Assembly (NCBI RefSeq): GCF_003710825.1
Contig: NZ_RHHQ01000030.1
Location: 1-63,413, forward strand
Direction: 5' to 3'
Source of the DNA: Brevibacillus fluminis
Lineage (GTDB): Bacteria; Bacillota; Bacilli; Brevibacillales; Brevibacillaceae
Length of the DNA: 63,413 nucleotides
Shown here in pieces: positions 41,706 through 50,977 of the stretch. The first letter of the stretch is position 1; each line of letters begins with the position of its first letter. A program made the translations under genes and the position numbers. A model generated the notes under the pieces. The model was not told the DNA's origin. It worked only from the letters and a program-made list of their open reading frames with translations, and made no database searches.

Positions 41706-42368
41706 GTGGGTCAAAAGGTAAGCCCGGTAGGTCTTCGCATCGGCGTTATCCGCGACTGGGAATCCAAGTGGTACGCAGACAAAGATTTCGCAACACTGTT
41801 GCATGAAGATATTCGCATCCGCAAGTATGTAAAAGGCCGTCTGAAAGACGCAGCTGTATCTACTATCGAAATCGAACGCGCTGCAAATCGCGTAAACGTA
41901 TCGATTCACACCGCTAAGCCTGGCATGGTAATTGGTAAAGGTGGAGCTGAGGTTGAAAACCTCCGCAAAACCCTGAGTGAAATGACTGGCAAACGCGTTC
42001 ACATCAACATCAATGAAGTGAAAAAACCTGATTTGGATGCTACTTTGGTAGCTGAAAATATCGCTCGTCAATTGGAAAACCGCATTTCTTTCCGTAGAGC
42101 ACAAAAACAAACCATCACTCGCTCCCTGCGTGCAGGCGCGAAAGGTATCAAAACGCTGGTTGCCGGCCGTTTGGGTGGAGCAGATATCGCTCGTTCCGAA
42201 GGTTACAGCGAAGGTACAGTTCCGCTTCACACACTGCGTGCTGATATTGACTACGGAACTGCAGAAGCTCACACTACTTATGGCCGTATTGGCGTAAAAG
42301 TGTGGATCTACCGTGGTGAAGTGCTTCCTACGAGAAAGAATGCTGAAGCTCAGGAAGGAGGCAAGTAA
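41706..42368 (+). CDS. rpsC: ribosomal protein S3
   Basis: A 220-aa protein of the mRNA entry site, with an N-terminal KH domain (VSIHTAKPGMVIGKGGAE) and a C-terminal domain. GTG 41706 follows AAAGGAGGG; the product begins GQKVSPVGLRIG as in the family. Confidence 0.98.
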   Translation: MGQKVSPVGLRIGVIRDWESKWYADKDFATLLHEDIRIRKYVKGRLKDAAVSTIEIERAANRVNVSIHTAKPGMVIGKGGAEVENLRKTLSEMTGKRVHININEVKKPDLDATLVAENIARQLENRISFRRAQKQTITRSLRAGAKGIKTLVAGRLGGADIARSEGYSEGTVPLHTLRADIDYGTAEAHTTYGRIGVKVWIYRGEVLPTRKNAEAQEGGK

Positions 42369-42370
42369 AC

Positions 42371-42805
42371 ATGTTAGTACCTAAACGCGTAAAACACCGT
42401 AAGCAACACCGTGGTCGCATGACCGGTAACGCAAAAGGCGGCACTACCTTGGCGTTTGGTGAATACGGTTTACAAGCTCTTGAACCCTCTTGGGTAACCA
42501 ACCGCCAGATCGAATCCGCTCGTATCGCGATGACTCGCTATATGCGCCGTGGCGGTAAAGTATGGATCAAGATCTTCCCTGATAAACCAATCACGCAAAA
42601 GCCATTGGAAGTTCGGATGGGTTCCGGTAAAGGTTCTCCTGAGAAATGGGTAGCTGTTGTTAAACCTGGCAAGATCATGTTTGAAATTGCTGGTGTATCT
42701 GAAGAAGTAGCGCGCGAAGCTATGCGTCTTGCAATGCACAAACTGCCGATCAAATGCAAGTTCGTGAAGCGCGAAGAAGTGGGTGGTGACGCACATGAAG
42801 GCTAA
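42371..42805 (+). CDS. rplP: ribosomal protein L16
   Basis: A 144-aa protein at the A-site tRNA elbow. LVPKRVKHRKQHRGRM and the RRGGKVWIKIFPDKP motif are present. It begins 2 bases after the rpsC stop and overlaps rpmC by 11 bases. Confidence 0.98.
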   Translation: MLVPKRVKHRKQHRGRMTGNAKGGTTLAFGEYGLQALEPSWVTNRQIESARIAMTRYMRRGGKVWIKIFPDKPITQKPLEVRMGSGKGSPEKWVAVVKPGKIMFEIAGVSEEVAREAMRLAMHKLPIKCKFVKREEVGGDAHEG

Positions 42806-42992
42806 TGAATTCCGTAACTTGACCACTGCCGAAATCGAGCAAAACATCGCTTCCTTGAAAGAGGAGCTGTTCAACCTTCGTTTCCAATTGGCTACCGGTC
42901 AACTGGAGAACACCTCTCGTATCAAACTGGTGCGTAAGGACATCGCATGCGCGAAGACCATCCTGCGCCAGAGAGAATTAGGAATCGGCTAA
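42795..42992 (+). CDS. rpmC: ribosomal protein L29
   Basis: A 65-aa two-helix protein at the tunnel exit. FRNLTTAEIEQNIASLKEEL is typical. ATG 42795 is chosen; the frame open from 42783 would add four residues. It overlaps the rplP end. Confidence 0.96.
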   Translation: MKANEFRNLTTAEIEQNIASLKEELFNLRFQLATGQLENTSRIKLVRKDIACAKTILRQRELGIG

Positions 42993-43014
42993 TTTAAGGA
43001 AGGAGGTTGAAACG

Positions 43015-43281
43015 ATGACCGCAGAACGCAACGCTCGTAGATCGGTGCAAGGTCGCGTAGTATCCGACAAAATGGATAAAACCATCGTGGTACTGGTTGA
43101 GACCTACAAAAAGCATCCATTGTACGGTAAACGTGTAAAGTATTCGAAGAAATTCAAGGCTCATGACGAAAACAACACGGCTAAAATCGGTGATATCGTA
43201 GAGATCATGGAAACTCGTCCACTCTCGAAAGATAAACGATTCCGTTTGGTTAAAATCGTCCAAGAGGCAGTTATCGTATAA
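43015..43281 (+). CDS. rpsQ: ribosomal protein S17
   Basis: An 88-aa OB-fold primary 16S binder. QGRVVSDKMDKTIVVLVE and IMETRPLSKDKRFRLV are the family motifs. AAGGAGG precedes the ATG by 7 bases. Confidence 0.98.
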   Translation: MTAERNARRSVQGRVVSDKMDKTIVVLVETYKKHPLYGKRVKYSKKFKAHDENNTAKIGDIVEIMETRPLSKDKRFRLVKIVQEAVIV

Positions 43282-43322
43282 GTAAGATTTCGGATGAGAA
43301 AATCCGAAAGGAGGGACTATAA

Positions 43323-43691
43323 GTGATCCAAACTCAAACGAGACTGGCTGTTGCCGACAACTCCGGCGCGAAAGAACTTATGTGCATCAAGGTGCTGGGT
43401 GGTTCCGGTCGCAAGACGGCTAACATCGGTGATGTTATCGTGTGCTCCGTAAAAACCGCTACACCCGGCGGCGTTGTCAAGAAAGGTCAAGTCGTTAAAG
43501 CTGTTATCGTTCGTAGCGCAAGCGGCGTACGTCGTAACGACGGTTCTTACATCCGTTTTGATGAGAACGCAGCGGTGATTATCAAAGAAGATCAATCTCC
43601 ACGCGGAACTCGTATCTTTGGACCGGTTGCTCGTGAGCTCCGTGATAAAGATTTCATGAAAATTATCTCCTTGGCTCCAGAAGTACTCTAA
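43323..43691 (+). CDS. rplN: ribosomal protein L14
   Basis: A 122-aa protein at the subunit interface, binding site for the silencing factor RsfS. TRLAVADNSGAKELMCIKVLGG and RGTRIFGPVARELR are typical. GTG 43323 follows AAGGAGGG. Confidence 0.98.
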   Translation: MIQTQTRLAVADNSGAKELMCIKVLGGSGRKTANIGDVIVCSVKTATPGGVVKKGQVVKAVIVRSASGVRRNDGSYIRFDENAAVIIKEDQSPRGTRIFGPVARELRDKDFMKIISLAPEVL

Positions 43692-43736
43692 GAGCCGTTA
43701 GTGTTGTAGTTTCTTCGATAGGAGGTGCACCAAGCG

Positions 43737-44051
43737 ATGCACGTTAAAAAAGGCGATACCATTATCGTAATCTCCGGTAAAGATAAAGGTAAAAAAGGTC
43801 GTGTGTTGGCTGCTTATCCGAAAAAGGATCGCGTTCTGGTTGAAGGCGTGAACTTGATCAAAAAGCATACTCGCCCTTCGCAAACCAATCCGCAAGGCGG
43901 CATTGTAACGCAAGAAGCGCCGATCCATGTATCCAACGTTGCTCATATCGATCCAAAGTCCGGCACTGCTACTCGTATCGGGTACAAAGTACTGGATAAC
44001 GGTCAAAAAGTTCGGGTTGCAAAAAAATCTGGCGAAACAATTGACAAGTAG
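43737..44051 (+). CDS. rplX: ribosomal protein L24
   Basis: A 104-aa KOW-domain assembly initiator. KKGDTIIVISGKDKGKKGRV is the KOW motif. ATG 43737 is preferred over an in-frame codon 12 bases upstream, which lies within GGAGGTG. Confidence 0.97.
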   Translation: MHVKKGDTIIVISGKDKGKKGRVLAAYPKKDRVLVEGVNLIKKHTRPSQTNPQGGIVTQEAPIHVSNVAHIDPKSGTATRIGYKVLDNGQKVRVAKKSGETIDK

Positions 44052-44077
44052 TCAGGTCGGAAAGGAGGATGTCCTAA

Positions 44078-44620
44078 ATGGCGACAAGATTGAAAGAGAA
44101 ATATACGCAAGAAATCGTACCTTCTTTGGTGGCGAAGTTTAACTACGCTTCTGTTATGCAGGTACCAAAAGTTGAAAAAATCATCATCAACATGGGTGTT
44201 GGTGAAGCGGTAGCTAACTCCAAAGCATTGGATACAGCTCTGGAAGATTTGCAACTGATCTCTGGTCAAAAACCAGTGGTTACCCGTGCGAAGAAATCCA
44301 TCGCAGGTTTCAAATTGCGTGAAGATATGCCTATCGGTGCGAAAGTGACACTGCGCGGCGAGCGTATGTACCACTTCCTCGACAAACTGATGAACGTGTC
44401 CCTGCCACGCGTACGTGACTTCCGTGGAATTTCCTCGAAAGCATTTGACGGTCGCGGTAACTACACGCTCGGTTTGAAAGAGCAGCTCATCTTCCCTGAG
44501 GTTGAGTACGATAAGATCGATAAAGTTCGTGGTATGGATATCGTAATCGTAACGTCTGCAAAAACAGACGAGGAAAGTCGCGAACTGTTGACGCAGATGG
44601 GTATGCCATTCCGTAAATAA
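44078..44620 (+). CDS. rplE: ribosomal protein L5
   Basis: A 180-aa 5S rRNA-binding protein. VPKVEKIIINMGVGEA and GRGNYTLGLKEQLIFPE are signature stretches. AGGAGGA precedes the ATG. Confidence 0.98.
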   Translation: MATRLKEKYTQEIVPSLVAKFNYASVMQVPKVEKIIINMGVGEAVANSKALDTALEDLQLISGQKPVVTRAKKSIAGFKLREDMPIGAKVTLRGERMYHFLDKLMNVSLPRVRDFRGISSKAFDGRGNYTLGLKEQLIFPEVEYDKIDKVRGMDIVIVTSAKTDEESRELLTQMGMPFRK

Positions 44621-44644
44621 ACCCTATCGTTAGGAGGGAAAAAC

Positions 44645-44830
44645 GTGGCAAAAAAATCAATGATCGTCAAACAGCAAAGAAAGCCTAAATTTGCTGTTCA
44701 AGCATACACTCGTTGCGAACGTTGCGGCCGTCCGCATTCCGTTCTTCGCAAATTTAAGCTGTGCCGTATTTGTTTCCGTGAACTGGCATACAAAGGCCAA
44801 ATTCCAGGCGTGAAGAAAGCAAGCTGGTAA
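44645..44830 (+). CDS. rpsN: ribosomal protein S14, zinc-binding (type Z)
   Basis: A 61-aa short form with four zinc cysteines, C24/C27 and C40/C43 (CERC and CRIC). GTG 44645 follows AGGAGGG. This is the zinc-dependent paralogue; a zinc-free backup, if any, is not in the window. Confidence 0.97.
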   Translation: MAKKSMIVKQQRKPKFAVQAYTRCERCGRPHSVLRKFKLCRICFRELAYKGQIPGVKKASW

Positions 44831-44856
44831 TTTAGACGGGAAGGAGGTTTATTCTC

Positions 44857-45255
44857 ATGGTTATGACTGACCCAATTGCAGATATGCTAACTCGTATCCG
44901 TAACGCCAACATGGTGCGTATGGAGAAAGTTGAGATCCCTGCATCCACAATCAAAAAGGAAATCGCTCGCGTTTTGAAAGAAGAAGGTTTCATCCGCGAT
45001 GCTGAATTCGTTGAAGATAACAAGCAAGGCATCATCCGTGTGTTCCTGAAATACGGCGCGAACAACGAGCGCGTAATTACAGGTTTGAAACGCATCAGTA
45101 AGCCTGGGCTTCGCGTATATGCGAAAAACAACGAAATTCCTCGCGTTTTGGGCGGACTCGGTTTGGCGATCATCTCCACTTCTGCTGGATTGATGACTGA
45201 CAAACAAGCTCGTCAAACACACGTAGGTGGAGAAGTACTCGCTTACGTTTGGTAA
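44857..45255 (+). CDS. rpsH: ribosomal protein S8
   Basis: A 132-aa primary 16S binder; in E. coli S8 also represses the spc operon. DPIADMLTRIRNANMV and the C-terminal ISTSAGLMTDKQAR are typical. GGAGGT precedes ATG 44857. Confidence 0.98.
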   Translation: MVMTDPIADMLTRIRNANMVRMEKVEIPASTIKKEIARVLKEEGFIRDAEFVEDNKQGIIRVFLKYGANNERVITGLKRISKPGLRVYAKNNEIPRVLGGLGLAIISTSAGLMTDKQARQTHVGGEVLAYVW

Positions 45256-45285
45256 TGTTTTTAGATAATCCAGGAGGTGCAAGAC

Positions 45286-45822
45286 ATGTCTCGTGTCGGT
45301 AGAAAACCGATAGCGGTCCCTGCAGGCGTTACACTCAGCCTGAATGGTTCTGAGCTGACGGTAACAGGCCCTAAGGGTACTCTGGTTCGTACTTTCCATC
45401 CAGATATCAAAATCAATATTGTTGAGAACGAAGTTAACGTTGAGCGCCCTAGCGACAACAAACTTCATCGTTCCTTGCACGGTACGACTCGCGCACTTGT
45501 TGCAAATATGGTGGCTGGTGTGTCTGAAGGATTTACCCGTACGTTGGAACTGGTGGGCGTCGGGTACCGTGCTGCCAAAACTGGCAATGGTATTACTTTG
45601 TCTCTCGGTTTCTCTCACCCAGTAGAGGTTACTCCTGAAGAGGGAATCGAAATCGAAGTACCTAACCAAACCACTTTGGTGATCAAAGGTATCAATAAAG
45701 AGCGTGTAGGTCAAATCGCTGCCGAAATCCGTTCGCTGCGTAAGCCTGAGCCATACAAAGGCAAAGGTATCAAATACAGCAACGAAATCGTGCGTCGTAA
45801 AGAAGGTAAAAAAGGTAAATAA
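45286..45822 (+). CDS. rplF: ribosomal protein L6
   Basis: A 178-aa protein next to the sarcin-ricin loop. SRVGRKPIAVPAGV and the C-terminal PEPYKGKGIKYSNEIVRRKEGK are family hallmarks. ATG 45286 follows CAGGAGGTG; the upstream in-frame codon lies at the site itself. Confidence 0.98.
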   Translation: MSRVGRKPIAVPAGVTLSLNGSELTVTGPKGTLVRTFHPDIKINIVENEVNVERPSDNKLHRSLHGTTRALVANMVAGVSEGFTRTLELVGVGYRAAKTGNGITLSLGFSHPVEVTPEEGIEIEVPNQTTLVIKGINKERVGQIAAEIRSLRKPEPYKGKGIKYSNEIVRRKEGKKGK

Positions 45823-45855
45823 CCCGCGTAGTTTTTTGAGAAAGGAGGCCGCGTG

Positions 45856-46218
45856 ATGTTTACAAAAGGCGATAAAAACAAAGCACGGAAAAAACGCCAT
45901 CTGCGTATCCGTAAACGCTTGACAGGTACTGGGCTCCGCCCACGTTTGAACGTATTCCGTTCATCCAAACACATCTATGCACAACTGATCGATGATGCAA
46001 CAGGTGCAACAATTGCCTCCGCATCTTCGTTGGATAAAGAACTGAGCTTGAAAAACGGTAGCAATGTAGAAGCTGCTACAGCAGTAGGTACCCTGATCGC
46101 TCAACGCGCTACAGGCAAAGGACTGACTGAAGTCGTTTTCGACCGCGGTGGTTATTTGTACCACGGACGTGTAAAAGCTCTTGCTGACGCAGCACGTGAA
46201 GCTGGTCTGCAATTCTAA
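45856..46218 (+). CDS. rplR: ribosomal protein L18
   Basis: A 120-aa 5S rRNA binder. RLTGTGLRPRLNVFRSSKHIYAQ and DRGGYLYHGRVKALADAAREAG are typical. AAGGAGG precedes; ATG 45856 or GTG 45853 could serve. Confidence 0.98.
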   Translation: MFTKGDKNKARKKRHLRIRKRLTGTGLRPRLNVFRSSKHIYAQLIDDATGATIASASSLDKELSLKNGSNVEAATAVGTLIAQRATGKGLTEVVFDRGGYLYHGRVKALADAAREAGLQF

Positions 46219-46241
46219 TCATTGCACAAGGAGGTAAAGGA

Positions 46242-46739
46242 ATGCGTATCGACGCTAGCAAGTTAGAGCTGGAAGAGAAAGTAGTCGCCGTTAACCGCGT
46301 AGCTAAGACGGTTAAAGGTGGTCGCCGTATGAGCTTCAGCGCTTTGGTTGTAGTTGGCGACCGTAACGGCCACGTAGGCGCTGGTATGGGGAAAGCCCAA
46401 GAAGTACCAGACGCGATTCGTAAGGCAATTGATGACGCTAAGAAGAAGTTAATCCGCGTTCCGCTGAAAGGTACAACTGTTCCACACCAAGTTCTGTGCC
46501 ATTTTGGCGCAGGTCGTGTGTTGATTAAACCAGCTGCTGAAGGTACTGGTGTAATCGCAGGTGGCCCTGTTCGTGCGGTTCTTGAATTGGCTGGAGTAGG
46601 CGATGTTTTGAGTAAGTCTTTAGGTTCCAACAATCCGATCAACATGGTCAACGCAACGCTGGAAGGCCTCGGCCGCCTGAAAACAGCGGAAGATGTCGCG
46701 AAGTTGCGCGGTAAGACTGTTGACGAATTGTTAGGTTAA
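46242..46739 (+). CDS. rpsE: ribosomal protein S5
   Basis: A 165-aa protein near the mRNA entry. The N-terminal dsRBD-like domain with VNRVAKTVKGGRRMSF (the spectinomycin-contact loop) looks wild-type. AAGGAGGT precedes the ATG. Confidence 0.98.
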   Translation: MRIDASKLELEEKVVAVNRVAKTVKGGRRMSFSALVVVGDRNGHVGAGMGKAQEVPDAIRKAIDDAKKKLIRVPLKGTTVPHQVLCHFGAGRVLIKPAAEGTGVIAGGPVRAVLELAGVGDVLSKSLGSNNPINMVNATLEGLGRLKTAEDVAKLRGKTVDELLG

Positions 46740-46756
46740 GAAGGAGGGAATTGAAC

Positions 46757-46945
46757 ATGGCGAAATCTCTTCAAGTCACCCTCAAGCGCAGCCTGATTGG
46801 TCGCACTGTTGATCAACAAGCAACAGTTCAAGCACTCGGTCTTCGTAAGATTCACCAAACCGTTGTTAAGCCAGACAATGCGGCAATGCGCGGTATGATC
46901 TTTAAAGTGAAACATCTCGTTGAAGTTAAAGAAATCGAAGCATAA
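46757..46945 (+). CDS. rpmD: ribosomal protein L30
   Basis: A 62-aa protein: LQVTLKRSLIGRTVDQQATV and GLRKIHQTVVKPDN. ATG 46757 follows AAGGAGGG by about 8 bases. Confidence 0.97.
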   Translation: MAKSLQVTLKRSLIGRTVDQQATVQALGLRKIHQTVVKPDNAAMRGMIFKVKHLVEVKEIEA

Positions 46946-46974
46946 ACAGTTGTAACAGTGAGGAGGTGCGACTT

Positions 46975-47415
46975 ATGAAATTGCATGAACTGAAACCAGC
47001 AGAAGGTTCCCGTAAAGAACGTAAACGTCTCGGACGCGGTATCGCGAGCGGAACTGGTAAAACTGCAGGTAAAGGTCACAAAGGTCAAAACGCACGTTCC
47101 GGTGGTGGTGTACGCTTGGGCTTTGAAGGTGGTCAAAACCCATTGTACCGTCGTCTACCTAAGCGAGGCTTCACAAACATCAGCCGCAAAGAGTATGCAA
47201 TCGTCAGCCTCGATGCGTTGAATCGTTTTGAAGACGGCACGGTAGTTACCCCGGAACTGTTGAAAGAAACTGGCGTAATCAGCGCTCTGCGCGATGGCGT
47301 TAAAGTTCTGGCAACAGGCGAATTGACTGCAAAATTGACTGTGAAAGCACACAAGTTCTCTGCTAGTGCTGCTGAAAAGATCGCTCAAGTCGGTGGAACT
47401 ACCGAGGTGATCTAA
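46975..47415 (+). CDS. rplO: ribosomal protein L15
   Basis: A 146-aa late-assembly protein. The basic N-terminus (RLGRGIASGTGKTAGKGHKG) and the C-terminal KVLATGELTAKLTVKAHKFS are typical. GAGGAGGTG precedes; ATG 46975 is chosen. Its stop overlaps the secY ATG by one base. Confidence 0.98.
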   Translation: MKLHELKPAEGSRKERKRLGRGIASGTGKTAGKGHKGQNARSGGGVRLGFEGGQNPLYRRLPKRGFTNISRKEYAIVSLDALNRFEDGTVVTPELLKETGVISALRDGVKVLATGELTAKLTVKAHKFSASAAEKIAQVGGTTEVI

Positions 47416-48716
47416 TGTTAGCGAGCCTCTCGAACATTTTTAAGATAGGCGACTTGCGTCGAAAGGTTGTTTTTACCCTTTTGATGCTTGTCGTCTTCCG
47501 AATTGGGAGCTTCGTACCAGTACCCAACGTAAACGTAGAACTTCTACAGCAAGGTGCAGCTTCTAACAACTTGCTGGGTCTGCTCAACACCTTTTCAGGT
47601 GGAGCGATCAAGAACTTCTCGATCTTTGCGATGGGTATCATGCCGTATATCACTGCTTCGATCATCATGCAGCTTCTCTCCATGGAGGTTGTTCCGAAGT
47701 TCACGCAATGGGCACGCGAGGGTGAAGTCGGACGTCGTAAAATTGCGCAGGTTACTCGCTATTTTACGGTTGTGCTCGGCTTTGTCCAGTCCGTTGGGAT
47801 GACATACGGTTTCAATAACATGTACAAAGGTTTGCTGACCGACACCTCCATTTGGAGCTATGCGCTGATTGCGGTTACGCTGACAGCGGGTACTGCTTTC
47901 CTGATGTGGCTCGGGGAGCAAATTACGGAAAAAGGGATCGGGAACGGGATTTCGATTATCATCGTTGCCGGGATCGTTGCCAATATCCACAATCATATTG
48001 CGACGATTTATCAAACCCAATTTACCGATCCGACTGCTAACCTCTTCTTTACGATTGTAAAATTGGTTGTAATTTTGGCGGTTATTGTCGGAATTATTGT
48101 CGGTGTTATCTTTATGCAGCAGGGTGTTCGTAAGATCCCTGTACAGTATGCGAAGCGTGTTGTCGGTCGTAAAATGTTCGGCGGACAATCGACTCACATT
48201 CCATTAAAGATTAACTCGGCGGGCGTTATCCCTGTGATCTTCGCGATCTCATTGGTAATTTTCCCGTCCACAATCGCTAGCTTTTGGGCAGATGCGTCTG
48301 GTGAAGGGATCGCAAACTGGATTTATCATAACTTCCAGGTTACGGCTCCATTAGGTATGACGCTGTATGCCATCCTGATTATCGGCTTCACGTATTTCTA
48401 CACGTTTGTACAGATTAACCCTGTGCAGCTGGCAGAAAACATGAGGAAAAATGGCGGTTACATTCCTGGTATCCGACCTGGCAAAAACACCGAGGTCTTC
48501 ATTACACGTACGTTGAACCGATTGACTTTGGCCGGGGCGCTCTTCTTGACAGCAATCTCGGTATTGCCATTCTTCTTCAGCGCATTGGCATCGTTACCGC
48601 AGTCGGTTTACATCGGCGGTACATCACTTCTCATTGTGATCGGTGTCGTGCTGGATACGATGAAGCAAATCGAGAGCCAGTTGATTAAGCGTCACTACAA
48701 AGGGTTCATTAAATAG
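47415..48716 (+). CDS. secY: SecY, preprotein translocase channel
   Basis: A 433-aa channel protein with ten transmembrane helices. The plug/TM2 region (ALNTFSGGAIKNFSIFAMGIMPYI-type, starting near residue 56) and the C-terminal cytoplasmic loops with NPVQLAENMRKNGGYIPGIRPG, where SecA and ribosomes dock, are conserved. Coupled to rplO through TAATG. Confidence 0.98.
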   Translation: MLASLSNIFKIGDLRRKVVFTLLMLVVFRIGSFVPVPNVNVELLQQGAASNNLLGLLNTFSGGAIKNFSIFAMGIMPYITASIIMQLLSMEVVPKFTQWAREGEVGRRKIAQVTRYFTVVLGFVQSVGMTYGFNNMYKGLLTDTSIWSYALIAVTLTAGTAFLMWLGEQITEKGIGNGISIIIVAGIVANIHNHIATIYQTQFTDPTANLFFTIVKLVVILAVIVGIIVGVIFMQQGVRKIPVQYAKRVVGRKMFGGQSTHIPLKINSAGVIPVIFAISLVIFPSTIASFWADASGEGIANWIYHNFQVTAPLGMTLYAILIIGFTYFYTFVQINPVQLAENMRKNGGYIPGIRPGKNTEVFITRTLNRLTLAGALFLTAISVLPFFFSALASLPQSVYIGGTSLLIVIGVVLDTMKQIESQLIKRHYKGFIK

Positions 48717-48751
48717 ACCAAGGTTGTTTAGAGATGGACGGGGGGATGGAC

Positions 48752-49396
48752 GTGAATATTATACTGATGGGTTTACCTGGCGCCGGCAAAGGCACACAGG
48801 CTGAACGGATCGTAAAAGATTTTAACATCCCGCATATTTCTACCGGCGATATTTTCCGAGCTGCCGTTAAGAACGAAACGGCGCTTGGATTAGAAGCCAA
48901 ATCCTACATGGATAAAGGCTTGTTGGTTCCGGATGAGATTGTGATCGGCATCGTGCGGGAACGTTTGACAGAGGATGATTGCACAAAAGGCTTTCTTCTC
49001 GATGGTTTTCCACGCACTGTTCCACAGGCTGAGGCACTTACTGCCACGCTGAAGGATATGGGGCGCGAGATTGACCACGTTATCAATATTGATGTACGTC
49101 GTGAGCTGCTCATCGATCGTCTCACGGGACGTTGGATCTGCAAGGTTTGCGGATCAAGCTACCATACTTTGTTCAATCCGCCGCAAGTTGCTGGCGTGTG
49201 CGACAAAGATCAGGGCGAGCTGTACCAACGTGAAGACGATAAGGTGGAAGTTGTTACACAGCGACTGGATGTAAATATCGCACAAACGCAACCATTGATT
49301 GACTACTACACAGGGCTTGGTGTTCTGCGTACAATTGATGGTGAGCAGGACATCGATAAGGTGTTCACCGATATTGCAAGTTTATTGCGAGGGTAA
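48752..49396 (+). CDS. adk: adenylate kinase
   Basis: Interconverts ATP, ADP and AMP. The 214-aa long-form enzyme has the P-loop GLPGAGKG (7-14) and a zinc-type LID with C-X2-C-X16-C-X2-D, the Cys3-Asp arrangement known from Bacillus. GTG 48752 is chosen because GGGGGG lies about 7 bases upstream and the protein starts NIILMGLPG; ATG 48746 or 48734 would add residues before the first strand. Confidence 0.96.
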   Translation: MNIILMGLPGAGKGTQAERIVKDFNIPHISTGDIFRAAVKNETALGLEAKSYMDKGLLVPDEIVIGIVRERLTEDDCTKGFLLDGFPRTVPQAEALTATLKDMGREIDHVINIDVRRELLIDRLTGRWICKVCGSSYHTLFNPPQVAGVCDKDQGELYQREDDKVEVVTQRLDVNIAQTQPLIDYYTGLGVLRTIDGEQDIDKVFTDIASLLRG

Positions 49397-49402
49397 CCCG
49401 GC

Positions 49403-50149
49403 ATGATCATTCTGAAATCGAGAATGGAGCTTGATGTGATGCGGGAGGCGGGTCGGATCGTCGCCCAAACCCACCAAGAGCTGGCCAAAGCAATAAAGCC
49501 GGGCGTTACGACGAAACAGCTTGATGAACTAGCCGAAACCTTTATTCGAAGTAAAGGTGCGGCACCATCGTTCAAAGGCTACGGCGGCTTTTCAGGTAGT
49601 ATCTGTGCTTCAGTCAATGAAGAACTCGTACATGGCATACCGGGCAAACGGACGCTGCAAGAAGGCGATATCATTAGTCTTGATATCGGGGCTCTATTCG
49701 AAGGATTTCACGGCGACTCTGCGTGGACCTATGCAGTCGGTGAGATTTCCGACGATGATAAGCGCTTGATGAGAGTGACAGAGGAGTCGCTTTACAAAGG
49801 CCTGGAACAAATCGTTCCCGGTGCCCGTCTCTCTGATATCTCTCATGCGATTCAAATCCATGCCGAAGCGGCAGGGTTCACGATTGTACGTGAATATGTC
49901 GGTCATGGCATCGGTCACAATTTGCATGAGGACCCGCAAATCCCGAACTTCGGTCCTCCGGGGAGAGGGCCTAGGTTAAAACCAGGAATGGTTTTGGCAG
50001 TTGAACCGATGGTGAATGCTGGCGAACGTTATGTCCGTACCCTGGCGGACAAATGGACGGTCGTAACGGTTGACGGGAAGAATTGTGCTCATTACGAACA
50101 CACCGTCGCCATTACGGAAGAAGGCTATGAGATTCTGACAAGACTTTAG
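49403..50149 (+). CDS. map: type I methionine aminopeptidase
   Basis: Removes the initiator methionine. The 248-aa enzyme has the five metal ligands in context: two aspartates in DIGALFEGFHGDSAW, the histidine in VGHGIGHNLHEDP, and glutamates in LAVEPMVN and YEHTVAITEEG. It starts 6 bases after adk. In Bacillus subtilis a small KOW-domain gene (ybzG) follows map; the 36-base gap to infA leaves no room for it here. Confidence 0.97.
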   Translation: MIILKSRMELDVMREAGRIVAQTHQELAKAIKPGVTTKQLDELAETFIRSKGAAPSFKGYGGFSGSICASVNEELVHGIPGKRTLQEGDIISLDIGALFEGFHGDSAWTYAVGEISDDDKRLMRVTEESLYKGLEQIVPGARLSDISHAIQIHAEAAGFTIVREYVGHGIGHNLHEDPQIPNFGPPGRGPRLKPGMVLAVEPMVNAGERYVRTLADKWTVVTVDGKNCAHYEHTVAITEEGYEILTRL

Positions 50150-50185
50150 TTCAGACTGGCAACAGACGAAAGGAGAGCCGAACGA

Positions 50186-50404
50186 ATGGCCAAAGACGAT
50201 GTCATTGAAGTAGAAGGTACTGTGATCGAGCCTTTGCCGAACGCTATGTTCCGTGTAGAACTGGAGAACGGCCACAAGGTATTGGCACATGTATCTGGTA
50301 AGATTCGCATGCACTTTATCCGCATCCTACCGGGGGATAAAGTTACCGTTGAACTGTCACCTTATGACTTGACGCGCGGTCGCATCACATACCGCTATAA
50401 ATAA
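50186..50404 (+). CDS. infA: translation initiation factor IF-1
   Basis: A 72-aa OB-fold protein of exact family length. KDDVIEVEGTVIEPLPNAMF and YDLTRGRITYRYK are typical. AAAGGAGAG precedes the ATG. Confidence 0.98.
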   Translation: MAKDDVIEVEGTVIEPLPNAMFRVELENGHKVLAHVSGKIRMHFIRILPGDKVTVELSPYDLTRGRITYRYK

Positions 50405-50453
50405 GCAGAACGCCCAACAGCGTTTTTGACCCTAGAAAAGGGAGGCAAGAACC

Positions 50454-50567
50454 ATGAAAGTGAGACCGTCGGTGAAACCGATCTGCGAAAAATGCAAGGT
50501 CATTCGTCGCAAAGGTAACGTTATGGTTATTTGTGAAAATCCAAAGCATAAGCAAAAACAAGGATAA
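50454..50567 (+). CDS. rpmJ: ribosomal protein L36
   Basis: A 37-aa zinc protein, MKVRPSVKPICEKCKV... with zinc ligands C11, C14, C27 and H32 in place. AAAGGGAGG precedes ATG 50454 by about 8 bases. Its small size makes it easy to overlook, but it stands at the conserved position between infA and rpsM. Confidence 0.97.
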   Translation: MKVRPSVKPICEKCKVIRRKGNVMVICENPKHKQKQG

Positions 50568-50592
50568 ACACTCAAGGAGGTGCTTTTAAAGA

Positions 50593-50961
50593 ATGGCACG
50601 TATTGCAGGCGTTGACTTGCCTCGTGAAAAGCGCGTTGAAGTTGCTTTGACCTATATCTTTGGTATCGGTCGTCCAACTTCCCAGCGTATTCTTGCGTCC
50701 ACCGGACTGAATCCGGATACTCGCGTTCGCGAGCTGACTGAAGACGAAGTTAGCAAACTTCGTGAGTACATCGATAAGAACATTAAAGTTGAAGGTGACC
50801 TGCGCCGTGACATCTCGCTTGCGATCAAGCGTTTGATGGAAATCGGTTGCTTCCGTGGGATTCGCCATCGTCGCGGACTGCCTGTTCGCGGTCAACGTAC
50901 AAAAACCAATGCTCGTACGCGTAAAGGTCCACGCCGTACAGTAGCGAACAAGAAGAAGTAA
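50593..50961 (+). CDS. rpsM: ribosomal protein S13
   Basis: A 122-aa 30S head protein. RIAGVDLPREKRVEVALTYI and RGLPVRGQRTKTNARTRKGP are typical. AAGGAGGTG precedes the ATG. Confidence 0.98.
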   Translation: MARIAGVDLPREKRVEVALTYIFGIGRPTSQRILASTGLNPDTRVRELTEDEVSKLREYIDKNIKVEGDLRRDISLAIKRLMEIGCFRGIRHRRGLPVRGQRTKTNARTRKGPRRTVANKKK

Positions 50962-50977
50962 AGGAGGGTAAACTGAC